Positions 34,361 to 43,915 of a stretch of DNA of 64,000 nt are shown in pieces. The stretch covers positions 25,270 through 89,269 of the forward strand of contig NZ_WBZB01000002.1 of assembly GCF_009017255.1 (NCBI RefSeq). Reading direction: 5' to 3'. The position numbers were made by a program, and so were the translations under genes. The notes below the pieces were generated by a model that saw only the letters and a program-made list of their open reading frames with translations, did not search any database and had not been told where the DNA came from. Within the stretch, counting starts at the first letter, position 1; each line of letters starts with the position of its first letter. This DNA comes from Alkaliphilus serpentinus. GTDB lineage: Bacteria; Bacillota; Clostridia; Peptostreptococcales; Natronincolaceae.

Positions 34361-36742
34361 TATATTCTCTGCCAATCGTTTTAGTTTTTGTGAAACCAGG
34401 TAGTTTATAGTGCCCTCTGGATACTCTCCATTTTCACCACTTACCCCCGCCGGAATGCCAGTTAAAATTTCTATTCCTTCATCGACGTGACCGATTGAAT
34501 AGATGTGGAATTTATGCTCCTTTACAGCATCAATAACTTCTTTCTTTAACATAAGATTTTTAACATTCTGTTTTGGAATCATAACTCCCTGTTGCCCGGT
34601 TAATCCCTTCAGCTTACATATATCGAAGAAACCCTCAATCTTTTCGTTAACTCCTCCAATGGGTTGGATTTCCCCTTTTTGGTTAACAGACCCTGTTACA
34701 GCGATATATTGTTTAATGGGAACCTCTGCTATGCTGGATAAAATAGCATATAATTCAGTACTTGAGGCACTATCCCCATCGATGATAGAATAATTTTGCT
34801 CAAAGCTTATACTAACCGCTAAAGATAAGGGATTTTCTTGAGCAAACTTAGAGCCTAAATAACCACTTAGTATAAGAACTCCCTTGTGATGAATGCTACC
34901 GCTTCTTTGTATCTCTCTTTCAATACTGATGATTCCCGACTTCCCTCTATAGGTGGAAACTGTAATTCTACTGGGTTTTCCAAAGCTATGCTCTCCTGTT
35001 CCCATAACAGCCAACCCATTAATTTGACCTATTTTACTGCCATCTACGTCTATTAACAGATCCCCTTCTGCAATCATGTCGTTCAACTTTTCTTCGTACT
35101 TGCTGTTTCTATGAATTTTTTCCTCTATGGCCTTTTCTATGTGCTTAAGGGAAACGATTGGGTCATCGGCCATTTCTGCCCAAGCATCAGCCTCATATAG
35201 CACCTCAACAATTCTACTAAATCTTGAGCTTAGCTTCCCTTGATGGTCGGCTAACCTAGAGCTATATTCTATGATTCTGGCAACAGCGGCCTTATCAAAG
35301 TGCCTTAAGTTCTGGTTTTCACAATGATTGGTAATAAATTGCGCCATTCTATATACATTTTCGCCATCACGTTCCATCTCAATATCAAAGTCAGCCATAA
35401 TCTTAAATAATTTTTTAAAATCTTCATCCATTTCATATAAACTCCGGTATAAATATGGATCCCCAACAAGAATTACTTTAATGTCTAGTGGAATGGCCTC
35501 TGGCTTTATAGAGGTTGTCATAATATAACCCATGGTTTTATTGAGGGATTCTATGCTTATCTCGCTATTCTTTAATGCCCTCTTTAAAGTTTCCCATGCA
35601 TGGGGCTGGGTTAGAACCTCCCTAATATTTAATATTAAGAAACCTCCATTGGCCATATGCAATGCTCCTGGTTTAATCTGCATAAAGTCTGTTTTTAAAA
35701 CACCCATTTCGTTACGATACTCTACAAAACCAAGAAGATTAGCGATATTGGGATTGGTTTCATTAATGATTGGTGCATGCTTTAACTCTTTATTATCTAT
35801 AAATAGATTTACTTTATAACGAGTAAAGAACTCTTCCTTCAGCTTAACTTGGAGTAAAAGCTGCTGTTGATCAAGATTTCCACTCTCTTGGCTTCTATTA
35901 AACCAAGAAATATGCTCAACAATATCCTGCTCCAATTGGTTAATATACTCCACTATTGCATCCCTATGACCATAGCGTTTTATAAGTTTTTGAATAAAAA
36001 AGCTTATCACACCATATCCGGTTTTCTCGTCTAATTTCTTTATTCTATCGCGCATATCTTCTTCCAAAGTCTTTAACTGATTAAAGATTTCAAGGGTATC
36101 TAGATTTAGCTGATTGGATTTTTCCCGCAATTCTTCTAATTGGTCTTGACTTAAGTTGGTATACTCCTCCTGCTTCATAGGTCTTCCTTCAATTAGAGGT
36201 ATTGTAACCAAACCCTGCTCTGATTCCTTAAATAGAAAACCATAATCTTTAGCTTTACTGTTAAGCTCTTCTATTATTCTTTGGTTGTTCTGTTGAAAAT
36301 CACGAATGACCTCAGTTTTTAAGGTTTCATATTCTGTACTCTGAAAGGATAACGAAATCTCATTTTTTAGCTTATCAATCATGCCTTCAATGTCTTTTTT
36401 AAACTGACGCCCTAGACCTGCCTCCATATTTAAAGCATTAGGCTTGTCAGGATTCTTAAAGTTATAGACATAAACCCAATCATCAGGTATGGGCATTTCT
36501 TCAGACATTTTCTCTGTTATGGAATTGGCATAGCTACTCCTACCGGTTCCACTAATACCAGAGATATAGACATTGTAGCCCTTCTTTTTTATATTCAAAC
36601 CAAAGGCTAGGGCTTCAACAGCCCTCTCTTGTCCTATTATTCCCTTTAATGGCTCCAAATCCTCTGTTGTGGTGAAGTCTAGTTCCTCAATTCTGCAAAT
36701 ACTACTCAATTGATCTGGTGATAATCTAAGCTTATCTATCAT
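34343..36742 (-). CDS. Lon-like ATP-dependent protease (AAA_32/LonB type)
   Basis: 799 residues. It has an N-terminal AAA_32 domain with a modified P-loop GISGTGRSSYANS (near residue 50), a long helical region (130-330), the ATPase second half, and a C-terminal Lon protease domain with the Ser-Lys pair in GDSASSTELYA and GGVNEKIEGFF. It lacks the LonA substrate-binding N domain. It degrades proteins in the cytoplasm; targets are unknown. I chose the ATG at 36742 because GGGGGA lies 8 bases upstream, while six in-frame codons before it contain that site. It is transcribed alone. Confidence 0.93.
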   Translation of the reverse strand: MIDKLRLSPDQLSSICRIEELDFTTTEDLEPLKGIIGQERAVEALAFGLNIKKKGYNVYISGISGTGRSSYANSITEKMSEEMPIPDDWVYVYNFKNPDKPNALNMEAGLGRQFKKDIEGMIDKLKNEISLSFQSTEYETLKTEVIRDFQQNNQRIIEELNSKAKDYGFLFKESEQGLVTIPLIEGRPMKQEEYTNLSQDQLEELREKSNQLNLDTLEIFNQLKTLEEDMRDRIKKLDEKTGYGVISFFIQKLIKRYGHRDAIVEYINQLEQDIVEHISWFNRSQESGNLDQQQLLLQVKLKEEFFTRYKVNLFIDNKELKHAPIINETNPNIANLLGFVEYRNEMGVLKTDFMQIKPGALHMANGGFLILNIREVLTQPHAWETLKRALKNSEISIESLNKTMGYIMTTSIKPEAIPLDIKVILVGDPYLYRSLYEMDEDFKKLFKIMADFDIEMERDGENVYRMAQFITNHCENQNLRHFDKAAVARIIEYSSRLADHQGKLSSRFSRIVEVLYEADAWAEMADDPIVSLKHIEKAIEEKIHRNSKYEEKLNDMIAEGDLLIDVDGSKIGQINGLAVMGTGEHSFGKPSRITVSTYRGKSGIISIEREIQRSGSIHHKGVLILSGYLGSKFAQENPLSLAVSISFEQNYSIIDGDSASSTELYAILSSIAEVPIKQYIAVTGSVNQKGEIQPIGGVNEKIEGFFDICKLKGLTGQQGVMIPKQNVKNLMLKKEVIDAVKEHKFHIYSIGHVDEGIEILTGIPAGVSGENGEYPEGTINYLVSQKLKRLAENIKSKED

Positions 36743-36877
36743 TTTACTTCCCCCTTCCACATTTATTTCATATATACCATAATAATGGATTTTTAATAAT
36801 AAAAAAATAGTATAAGTGAAATTTATATGACAAATGAGTAGCTATTAACTAAATAGAACCTTAGTAAAACAATCAGG

Positions 36878-38074
36878 TTATCTTAATCCTGCAGCTAGCT
36901 TAATGCTATTTTGGTGACTGGAGCTTGTTTTTCCATCCACGTGCCTAGTACTATTATGGAAATGAATATCTGAATGACCATTAAAATTGTTATTGGTTAT
37001 ATATTGTATATCATGGGGCATTGCACTTGCTGAGGCGGCCAGTCTTCTATTATCAACCTCAATAATAATAGGTCTTACAGCCCAACTGAACTTACCTCCC
37101 CATACCGCCTTCATGATAGCTGTGTCAGCTGCAGTAAGGGGCTCTACATCGGCATGGTTTGCACCCACTGTTCTTTTCATTGTCCAGCTCTTGCCGGTAT
37201 GGAAATCTATCACCTTAAAAACCTTCCCTATCGGCACAACATATTGGGCCTCCGTCCACCAATCTAATAGCTCACCATATTGAGGTCCTGGTGTTTCCTT
37301 TATTGCAATTTTGTATACAGGGATGGTGATCTTATCTCCAATCATTAATACATGATTATCCTTGAAACCATTTAGCTTTTGTATTTCATAAAAGGGTATT
37401 CCATATTTTATAGCAATACTCCAAATATCATCTCCCCTAACCACTGTATGGGTTATATAGGTTTTTGTGTTTTCTCCAATGGTTGATGGAGGTGTATTGG
37501 TAGAAGGTGGTATAGGACTGGTTCTATTGGGGATAGTTACCACCTGACCAACGTAAATATGATCCCCTTCCTTTAGATTGTTTACAGATAAGAAGCTGCT
37601 TAAGGAAACATTGTATTTCTGACTAATGGTCCACGGGGTATCATTTTGTCCCACTGTATATTTATTAGTATTGACCTCCTTCGATACAGTAGGGATTTTG
37701 ATAACCTGCCCAGGATATATTTCTGTTCCTGCTGATAGACCATTTAAGGCCATAAGTTTGTTTAAATCCACCTTATAGGCAACACTGATTTTCCATGGGG
37801 TATCACCCTTTGCTACAGTATGATTGATTGTAGTAGAACCAGCTGAGAGCTTCACTGAATCTCCAATATTCAAATTAGGGTTGGTCTTATATTGGGGATT
37901 TAAGTTGTAAAGTTCTTGTAGGGATATGCTATATTGCTGAGATAATTTCCATAAGGTATCGCCCTTTACCACCTGATGGTTCACAGGGGTACCAAAGGCA
38001 AATATTGATGAGTAAGTAAATACCCCTACTACAAGGGTCGTTGCTGCTAACCATTTTTTTAAGTCGTAATTCAT
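36878..38074 (-). CDS. Exported four-LysM protein with a conserved C-terminal domain of unknown function
   Basis: 398 residues. Signal peptide 1-27, then four LysM peptidoglycan-binding repeats (starting near 31, 83, 135 and 205; for example HQVVKGDTLWKLSQQYSISL), a Pro/Thr linker between the third and fourth, and a C-terminal domain of about 130 residues with many conserved-looking polar residues (GANHADVEPLTAADTA, MPHDIQYI, NGHSDIHFHNS). I chose the ATG at 38074 because a perfect AGGAGG lies 8 bases upstream; 66 in-frame codons before it are non-coding spacer. It acts at the cell wall; whether the last domain is an enzyme is not known. Confidence 0.88.
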   Translation of the reverse strand: MNYDLKKWLAATTLVVGVFTYSSIFAFGTPVNHQVVKGDTLWKLSQQYSISLQELYNLNPQYKTNPNLNIGDSVKLSAGSTTINHTVAKGDTPWKISVAYKVDLNKLMALNGLSAGTEIYPGQVIKIPTVSKEVNTNKYTVGQNDTPWTISQKYNVSLSSFLSVNNLKEGDHIYVGQVVTIPNRTSPIPPSTNTPPSTIGENTKTYITHTVVRGDDIWSIAIKYGIPFYEIQKLNGFKDNHVLMIGDKITIPVYKIAIKETPGPQYGELLDWWTEAQYVVPIGKVFKVIDFHTGKSWTMKRTVGANHADVEPLTAADTAIMKAVWGGKFSWAVRPIIIEVDNRRLAASASAMPHDIQYITNNNFNGHSDIHFHNSTRHVDGKTSSSHQNSIKLAAGLR

Positions 38075-38224
38075 ATTTTTTACCTCCTGTAGTTTTAAAT
38101 ATCTATAAATAATTCTGTATAATTTTTTAATCTCCTTGATGTAAGTTATGGTAAGGGAGGGATGGAATGGGGAGGGAGGAAAGAATATAGACAAAAGGGA
38201 ATAAGGAATGGGGAATAGGTGAAG

Positions 38225-38460
38225 GACCAGTGAATAGTGAAAAATGAAAAGTGAAAATAAGTAGATGACCAAATCTCTGATTTGAGTCAGTCACTTAGCT
38301 AGGAATTTGATACAAACTTTCCTTGTCATATTTCCGTAGTTTGTAGCAAATTAACTAGCAACCTTAATTCAACATCCACATTTAACATTCAACATTCAAC
38401 TTTCAATTATCAATTCTCAATTTATCATGTTCAACTTTCAACTTTCAACTTTCAACTTTA
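38225..38460 (+). repeat. Dispersed intergenic repeat, family A, copy 4 (long form)
   Basis: It begins with GTGAAAAATGAAAAG-like units. A long imperfect hairpin follows, with arms AGCTAGGAATTTGATACAAA (from 38297) and the complementary AGTTTGTAGCAAATTAACTAGC (38338-38359). It ends in a TTCAACATTCAAC tail. It matches copy 5 at 50838 over about 140 bases, with changes in both arms that keep pairing. It fills most of the 439-bp gap before the LysM gene. Confidence 0.7.
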
Positions 38461-38480
38461 GTTTTTAATTTTCACTTAAT

Positions 38481-38512
38481 AAAAAATCCCCGACTGTATC
38501 GGGGGATTTTTT
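38481..38512 (-). terminator. Intrinsic terminator of the NAGPA-domain gene
   Basis: AAAAAATCCCC and GGGGGATTTTTT arms around CGACTGTATC. On the minus strand it starts immediately after the NAGPA gene stop and ends in a T-run. Confidence 0.8.
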
Positions 38513-38513
38513 A

Positions 38514-41315
38514 TTAGAACAATGGTTTTATCTGATAGGTTACATCTTCATCAGTGATGTTTAATTCAATATAGGTGTAATCCTTTGTAGGCTGTTTTTC
38601 AGTTGTAAAGGTATTGGTTCCTAATGAAATATATCGAACACCATCTATTAGTTTGGTTTCAATTTTCTCTCCACTGGAGAAGACAAATACACCCTTTCCT
38701 GTTTCAGCTAAATCCGTTAGAGACTTCATAAAGAGCTTAAGCTCCAATGGGTCTGTAAAAGACTTATCTGCAGCTTTTGGAAGAACAACGATGATATTCT
38801 CTTCTTTAGTTTCCTTCAATTCCTTTAAAAACCATGGCCACTGATCATAATTGGTTTGTCTTAAGCCACCATTGCTGTTATCCATAAATAACACTAAGCT
38901 TTTTTCCATAGCCATACTATAATAGCTACCATTTGGTGTTAGAAGGGTTTTACTGGTTTTCGTTTTAGCATCCCCCTTAATCCCACCTGTAAATATTCCA
39001 TAGCTATAGTCCTTTTCAACGATACTTGCAATTCTATTATTGACGATTCTATCCAATAGGGTTTCCTTACTATATTGATGACCTGGATGAATCAATAATT
39101 TAACTCCCGCCTCTTCTGGTTCCCTTTCAATGGAATCCACTATGGAAGGATATTCAAGCGAATCTGTCATAGTAAAGGGTATTGAATAAATTGCCTGCAG
39201 TTCATCAAAAAGGATTTTTCCGGTATTTTGCTGCTGGGGATTTGTTTCAACAACATATAATCTATCAATTAAAATTGGATAGGTTATACCAGTAGGAATT
39301 GCCGCCTCTATATACTTCCATCCAGTCCAATCGATAGTGGAGGCAAAATCAATATTATGATAATCCCCTTTACCATCCATTATACGTCCTCTAATTCTAT
39401 GGGGTGCTTTCTCAAAGGCATTTGCCCATACACCCAATTTCTCTGGTTTATTGGCAATGCTAATTCCACCATCATTAAAGGCTATATAAGCCGCTCTAGT
39501 GGCTTCAGTTGTAGTGAAGTCATATTCCAGCATAATTGAATGATTGCCCTTGTAGGCTTCCTTTGACTGCTGAATTGAGCCTGTCACCTCAAGGGGATAT
39601 CCTAGATATTGACCAATTGATTTTTCGAAACCTTCTAAAATCAACTTTTCATTTCCAATAACAACTATACTATTAATGGTATTCCCTGCAAAGGCTGCCT
39701 CTATGATGGTTTCTCCATTCTTTATACCAGTAGAATATACTCCCTTTTCGTTAAAGCTTCCAAGGGAATTACTGTCCTTCCAGGTAATATCTCTACCTTC
39801 AATGGGAATACTGTATCCCGATTGATTTACTCCCAACACCTTAAATTCATAGCTTCTATTATTATTTAAGCGAAGGGTTCTAGGTGAAATAACGATGTGG
39901 GATAGGTTTTCTAGAACCTCAAAAGCCATCTGAGATGTTAAACCCATATATTCAATTGTAACTTCAGCCACTCCTGCTGCCTCTGGATAGAATATATGAT
40001 TTTCCACCCTGCCCATACCCTTTGTTACAGAATAATTTACCTTCTCTAAATCAATATTTACAGGGTTAAAGTTTTCATCGTAGCCCCCAATATCAATACT
40101 TCTAGTGGCTCCAAGATATACCCTTTCATCTAACGTAGATGTTGTTAAGCCCATAATGGGTCCAGGAGCTGCCGTAGATATAGCTGCCAAACCATTAATG
40201 ATTCTTCTTTCTGTTCCGTCGGAGGGATAATTAATTACTGAAGTCTGAGATGTTCCTAAGGCCCGAGTAATCATAGTTGATGAGCCTCCACCATCCATCA
40301 TAATTCCTTCATAGCTTCCGAGCTCTATCAATAAGTTTGCCAGCTGTTGTCCACTTACCCCCTTAAAGGATTGATTTCGACCATCCACAGTAATCATAAT
40401 CAGCTGTTTTCGATCCTTTGAAATCCCTACTGCAGTTCTTGGCTGGTTGCCAGCTACATTTTGAGTAAACTCAGTAACTACCTTCCCATCCTTAACCAAT
40501 AGAGTTCCTCCTCCAATGGCGGTGTTTATTTCTTTGAAGTTGGGGCTAATCTCTGTATGTAGGGCTATTTCACTGCCAACCTCTAGGGCTAAAAGTTCTT
40601 GTCTTTTAGGCCCAGTTGCCAAGAGGATATATCCATTCTCTGGTATTTCCACTGCTGGTTGCTTATCTCTAATCTCAGTAACCTTATCATCCATAACTAC
40701 TACCTCAACCATATTGGGATTGGCTTCTGAAACCCCAACTGACATAGCTCCCCAGTTTCTATCTATTAATAAAAGATCGTGGTAATTCCATAAAATTTTA
40801 TTAATTGCAGCCAATTTTATTGTAGAACCTTTATCTGTGGTGATATGAAGATTAAAGTCCCAATAGTCAGCAAAGGCCAAACCCTGATTATTTACATAAA
40901 GATTTGCAAAATTTTCTGCTATTACAGGACTACTGATCATCTCACCATCCCTTATGATGGTTCCCATTGGAGAATCAGGAATAAGATTATAAAAAAAATC
41001 TCCATTAATGGCTGCCACTACATTTTCCTCCCTACCTACCATAGAGGAAAGGGTTTCTTTAGTGGTTAAACCCTTTGAACTTTGTAAAACCTTTAATTCC
41101 GTTGATTCATCACTTAAGTCTACATATAACACATTGGCATTTAGCCACCCATCTTTATTAAATCTTAATATATGCTGTTGGGTTACCCCCCTAGACAATT
41201 TTTTTGTGGTTACTTCATTTACCAAGGGTTCTGATGCTACTACCCCACTGGTAAGGGAAAGAAAAATCAATAGCACTATTAATAGGCTAATTGAAGATTT
41301 GTTTTTTCGATACAT
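38514..41315 (-). CDS. Large exported NAGPA-domain (phosphodiester glycosidase) protein
   Basis: 933 residues. Signal peptide (1-28). A NAGPA domain spans about 60-380 (AAINGDFFYN, GNQPRTAVGI, GIMMDGGGSSTM, the family's core motifs). Ig-like repeats follow (about 390-550), then a carbohydrate-binding-like beta domain (560-710), and a C-terminal region of about 220 residues that resembles a calcineurin-type phosphoesterase but has lost the metal ligands. NAGPA enzymes remove sugars from phosphodiesters, so a role on cell-wall or surface phosphopolymers is likely. I chose the ATG at 41315 because GGAGG lies 7 bases upstream. Confidence 0.88.
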   Translation of the reverse strand: MYRKNKSSISLLIVLLIFLSLTSGVVASEPLVNEVTTKKLSRGVTQQHILRFNKDGWLNANVLYVDLSDESTELKVLQSSKGLTTKETLSSMVGREENVVAAINGDFFYNLIPDSPMGTIIRDGEMISSPVIAENFANLYVNNQGLAFADYWDFNLHITTDKGSTIKLAAINKILWNYHDLLLIDRNWGAMSVGVSEANPNMVEVVVMDDKVTEIRDKQPAVEIPENGYILLATGPKRQELLALEVGSEIALHTEISPNFKEINTAIGGGTLLVKDGKVVTEFTQNVAGNQPRTAVGISKDRKQLIMITVDGRNQSFKGVSGQQLANLLIELGSYEGIMMDGGGSSTMITRALGTSQTSVINYPSDGTERRIINGLAAISTAAPGPIMGLTTSTLDERVYLGATRSIDIGGYDENFNPVNIDLEKVNYSVTKGMGRVENHIFYPEAAGVAEVTIEYMGLTSQMAFEVLENLSHIVISPRTLRLNNNRSYEFKVLGVNQSGYSIPIEGRDITWKDSNSLGSFNEKGVYSTGIKNGETIIEAAFAGNTINSIVVIGNEKLILEGFEKSIGQYLGYPLEVTGSIQQSKEAYKGNHSIMLEYDFTTTEATRAAYIAFNDGGISIANKPEKLGVWANAFEKAPHRIRGRIMDGKGDYHNIDFASTIDWTGWKYIEAAIPTGITYPILIDRLYVVETNPQQQNTGKILFDELQAIYSIPFTMTDSLEYPSIVDSIEREPEEAGVKLLIHPGHQYSKETLLDRIVNNRIASIVEKDYSYGIFTGGIKGDAKTKTSKTLLTPNGSYYSMAMEKSLVLFMDNSNGGLRQTNYDQWPWFLKELKETKEENIIVVLPKAADKSFTDPLELKLFMKSLTDLAETGKGVFVFSSGEKIETKLIDGVRYISLGTNTFTTEKQPTKDYTYIELNITDEDVTYQIKPLF

Positions 41316-41431
41316 AGACATTCCTCCAGATGTTATTTTGTAGCAATAACTGTTAATCTCATTATATAAAATCCTTATTAAATGTCCATTACAGCCATAT
41401 TACAAATTTATGAAGAAATGTTAATTCAATA

Positions 41432-41466
41432 ATAAAAATAACATGGCTTCTTTAGCCATGCTATTT
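41432..41466 (-). terminator. Intrinsic terminator after the PrcB-like gene
   Basis: ATAGCATGGCT and AGCCATGTTAT pair (one mismatch) on the minus strand and are followed by TTTTTATTATTG, 10 bases past the stop. Confidence 0.8.
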
Positions 41467-41475
41467 TTATTGATA

Positions 41476-41952
41476 TTATTCTTGATATCGAACCTCTAAA
41501 CTAATTTTTTGAGGCAACTCTTCTAGATTGGTTTTAGCCACTACATAGGGATAGGTGATGACCTGAGCTACAAGCTCATCTGGCTTTGGATCCCCAAATA
41601 CAGCATTCACAACCAGCTTTGTTTCATCATTTTCTGTTGTAAGCCTCATACTTTCAATGGCCACAGTATAGCCTGCCGTTAGCTTCTCTCCCCTAGTTAC
41701 GACGACATATACTACATCATCAATTTTAACTGCAAGGGCTCTCTCTAGCATTCTATATCTTGGCATGATTTGTTGAATCTTTTCAGGTATATCCTCTCCT
41801 TCTACAACTACGAAGGCGACTTCATCATTTCCAGAGAAAAACTTCGGTACAGTCTTTACAACAACAATTACAAGAATGATAATTATAAAGACTGTAAGCA
41901 ATAGTTTCCAATTTATACTTGGAAACTTTGGAATTCTCATCTTACCCTTCAT
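41476..41952 (-). CDS. Membrane-anchored PrcB-C-like / DUF4330-like protein
   Basis: 158 residues. One membrane anchor at residues 16-36, then an exported beta-rich domain. The segment VVTRGEKLTAGYTVAIESM resembles the PrcB C-terminal domain (glycine-tyrosine turn after a charged strand), and DPKPDELVAQVITYPYVVAK the end of that fold. The function is unknown; PrcB-like proteins in clostridia are exported and of unproven role. Its ATG has GGGGGG 5 bases upstream. Single-gene unit. Confidence 0.7.
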   Translation of the reverse strand: MKGKMRIPKFPSINWKLLLTVFIIIILVIVVVKTVPKFFSGNDEVAFVVVEGEDIPEKIQQIMPRYRMLERALAVKIDDVVYVVVTRGEKLTAGYTVAIESMRLTTENDETKLVVNAVFGDPKPDELVAQVITYPYVVAKTNLEELPQKISLEVRYQE

Positions 41953-42047
41953 ACGATCCCCCCTTTTAAATACTAATAAGGAAATGTAAATTCATTATTA
42001 ATGTTTATTCAAGGGGAGATTAAAATATTCAAGGTGTTGTTTTATTA

Positions 42048-42986
42048 CTATTGATCTTTCATTAATTCTTCTGCAGCTTCTACAATGGCCTCAAGGGTTA
42101 ATCCATACTTCACCAACAGCTCTTCGGGTTTCCCGGACTCTCCAAAGGTATCCTTTATACCAATACGCTTCATACGGACAGGTGCTTTTTCCGATACCAC
42201 TTCTGCCACTGCAGAGCCTAAGCCTCCGATGATATTATGCTCCTCTACTGTTACGATGGCCTTAGTTTCCATTGCAGCCTTTGCAATGATTTCTTCATCT
42301 ATTGGCTTAATGGTATGAATGTTTATTACTCTAGCCTCTATACCCTTTTTAAGTAACTCTTCTCTAGCTTCTAAGGCCTTTGAAACCATGATTCCAGTGG
42401 CTATAATGGTGATATCCTTCCCATCGGCAAGGGTAACCCCTTTACCTATTTGAAAATTATAATTCTCATCATTTAGAACAGGAACTGCCGATCTTCCTAA
42501 TCTAACGTAGAAGGGACCCTTAATCTCTGCTATAGCATGGATGGCCTTTTTGGCCTCTACACCATCTGCAGGTACGATAACCGTCATATTCGGTATAGCC
42601 CGCATGCAGGCAATATCTTCATTGGCTTGATGGGAAGCTCCATCCTCCCCTACAGTGATCCCTGCATGGGTTGCACAAATTTTTACGTTCATCTTGGGGT
42701 ACGCAACAGAATTTCTAATAATCTCAAAGGCTCTGCCAGAAGCAAACATTGCAAAGGTGCTGGCAAAGGGGATTTTTCCTGATGCTGCTAAACCCGCTGA
42801 CATACCTATAAGGTTTTGCTCCGCTATACCAACATTAAAGAAACGCTCTGGATAGGCAGCACTGAAATCATAGGTTTTTGTAGATTTTGACAAGTCAGCA
42901 TCTAAAACAACAACATCTGAGTTTATTTTACCAAGTTCGACTAACGCTTCACCATAGGCATCTCTAGTAGCAATTTTCTTTGTCAT
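42048..42986 (-). CDS. Transketolase, C-terminal subunit
   Basis: 312 residues: the pyrimidine-binding half ([30 protein letters not shown] start is split here by a length limit; key residues are the Glu in [10 protein letters not shown]) and the C-terminal transketolase domain ([28 protein letters not shown]). It works with the N-terminal subunit encoded just upstream; the ATG overlaps that gene's stop by one base. Transketolase moves two-carbon units in the pentose phosphate pathway. Split transketolases are common in anaerobes and archaea. Confidence 0.96.
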   Translation of the reverse strand: MTKKIATRDAYGEALVELGKINSDVVVLDADLSKSTKTYDFSAAYPERFFNVGIAEQNLIGMSAGLAASGKIPFASTFAMFASGRAFEIIRNSVAYPKMNVKICATHAGITVGEDGASHQANEDIACMRAIPNMTVIVPADGVEAKKAIHAIAEIKGPFYVRLGRSAVPVLNDENYNFQIGKGVTLADGKDITIIATGIMVSKALEAREELLKKGIEARVINIHTIKPIDEEIIAKAAMETKAIVTVEEHNIIGGLGSAVAEVVSEKAPVRMKRIGIKDTFGESGKPEELLVKYGLTLEAIVEAAEELMKDQ

Positions 42987-43807
42987 TATTGAACACCTCC
43001 TAATTCTGACAATGCCTTTTCTGCATCATCCTTTTTAGGAGCATTTCCATGCCAGCCAACAGCATTTTCCATAAAGGATACTCCTTTACCCTTGACAGTT
43101 TTGGCAACAATTACACTGGGTTTGTTTTTGGTAGCTCTAGCTTCTGCAAAGGCCCTTATAATGTCTTCAGTATCGTGACCATCACAGGAGATTACATGCC
43201 ACCCAAAGGATCTAAACTTATCTGTAACAGGATTTATATTCATAATCTTTTCATTGGGACCGTCAATTTGAAGGCCATTATGATCGATAATAGCCGTCAG
43301 ATTATCTAAGTTAAAGTGGGCAGCAGCCATGGCAGCTTCCCATACCAAGCCCTCCTGAAGTTCCCCATCTCCCAGCAGGGTATAAATTCTACTATCCCTT
43401 TTATCTAATTTAGCAGCAACCGCCATTCCGCAGGAGGCGGAAAAGCCTTGCCCCAACGAACCAGTGGACATTTCTACCCCAGGAGTACCCTTCATATCAG
43501 GATGACCCTGTAGCATGGCATCGATCTTTCTTAATTTTAATAGCTCTTCTTTAGGAAAATAGCCCTTTTCTGCAAGGGTTCCATATAAAACTGGCGCTGC
43601 ATGGCCCTTGGATAATACAAATCGGTCTCTGTCCTCCCATTGGGGATTATCTGGATCAACCTTCATTTCATGGTAGTATAATACTGTTAGAATGTCTGTT
43701 GCCGATAAAGATCCACCTGGATGGCCTGAACCAGCTTCATATAGCATTTCAATAATACTTTTACGAATGGTTGTTGCGATTTCTTTTAATTGCCTTTGGG
43801 ACTTCAA
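42986..43807 (-). CDS. Transketolase, N-terminal subunit (TPP-binding)
   Basis: 273 residues, the thiamine-diphosphate-binding half. Visible are [47 protein letters not shown] and the [15 protein letters not shown] motif that binds Mg-TPP. It is followed with a one-base overlap by the C-terminal subunit. It starts at 43807 with GGAGGG upstream. The 108-bp gap before it holds only an AT-rich heptamer tract. Confidence 0.96.
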   Translation of the reverse strand: MKSQRQLKEIATTIRKSIIEMLYEAGSGHPGGSLSATDILTVLYYHEMKVDPDNPQWEDRDRFVLSKGHAAPVLYGTLAEKGYFPKEELLKLRKIDAMLQGHPDMKGTPGVEMSTGSLGQGFSASCGMAVAAKLDKRDSRIYTLLGDGELQEGLVWEAAMAAAHFNLDNLTAIIDHNGLQIDGPNEKIMNINPVTDKFRSFGWHVISCDGHDTEDIIRAFAEARATKNKPSVIVAKTVKGKGVSFMENAVGWHGNAPKKDDAEKALSELGGVQ

Positions 43808-43825
43808 AATATCACCCTCCTATTT

Positions 43826-43915
43826 AATTAAAAATTAACAATGAAAAATTAAAAGTTGATTATTCTACTTTTCATTTTCCATTTTTCATTTTTCACTTTT
43901 CATTTTTCACTTTAA
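43826..43915. repeat. AT-rich heptamer tract between yitT-like and transketolase genes
   Basis: Tandem TTTTCAT / TTTTCAC-like units in the spacer between two genes on the same strand. No hairpin like that of family A is seen. Confidence 0.5.

Noticed and set aside
38075..38272. 66-codon N-terminal extension of the LysM protein
   Set aside because: A perfect AGGAGG precedes the ATG at 38074 and a signal peptide begins there; the extension is low-complexity translated spacer.
42048..43807. Broken transketolase gene (frameshift)
   Set aside because: Both halves have complete domains, their own start, and a one-base coupled overlap; split transketolase is a normal form in anaerobes.
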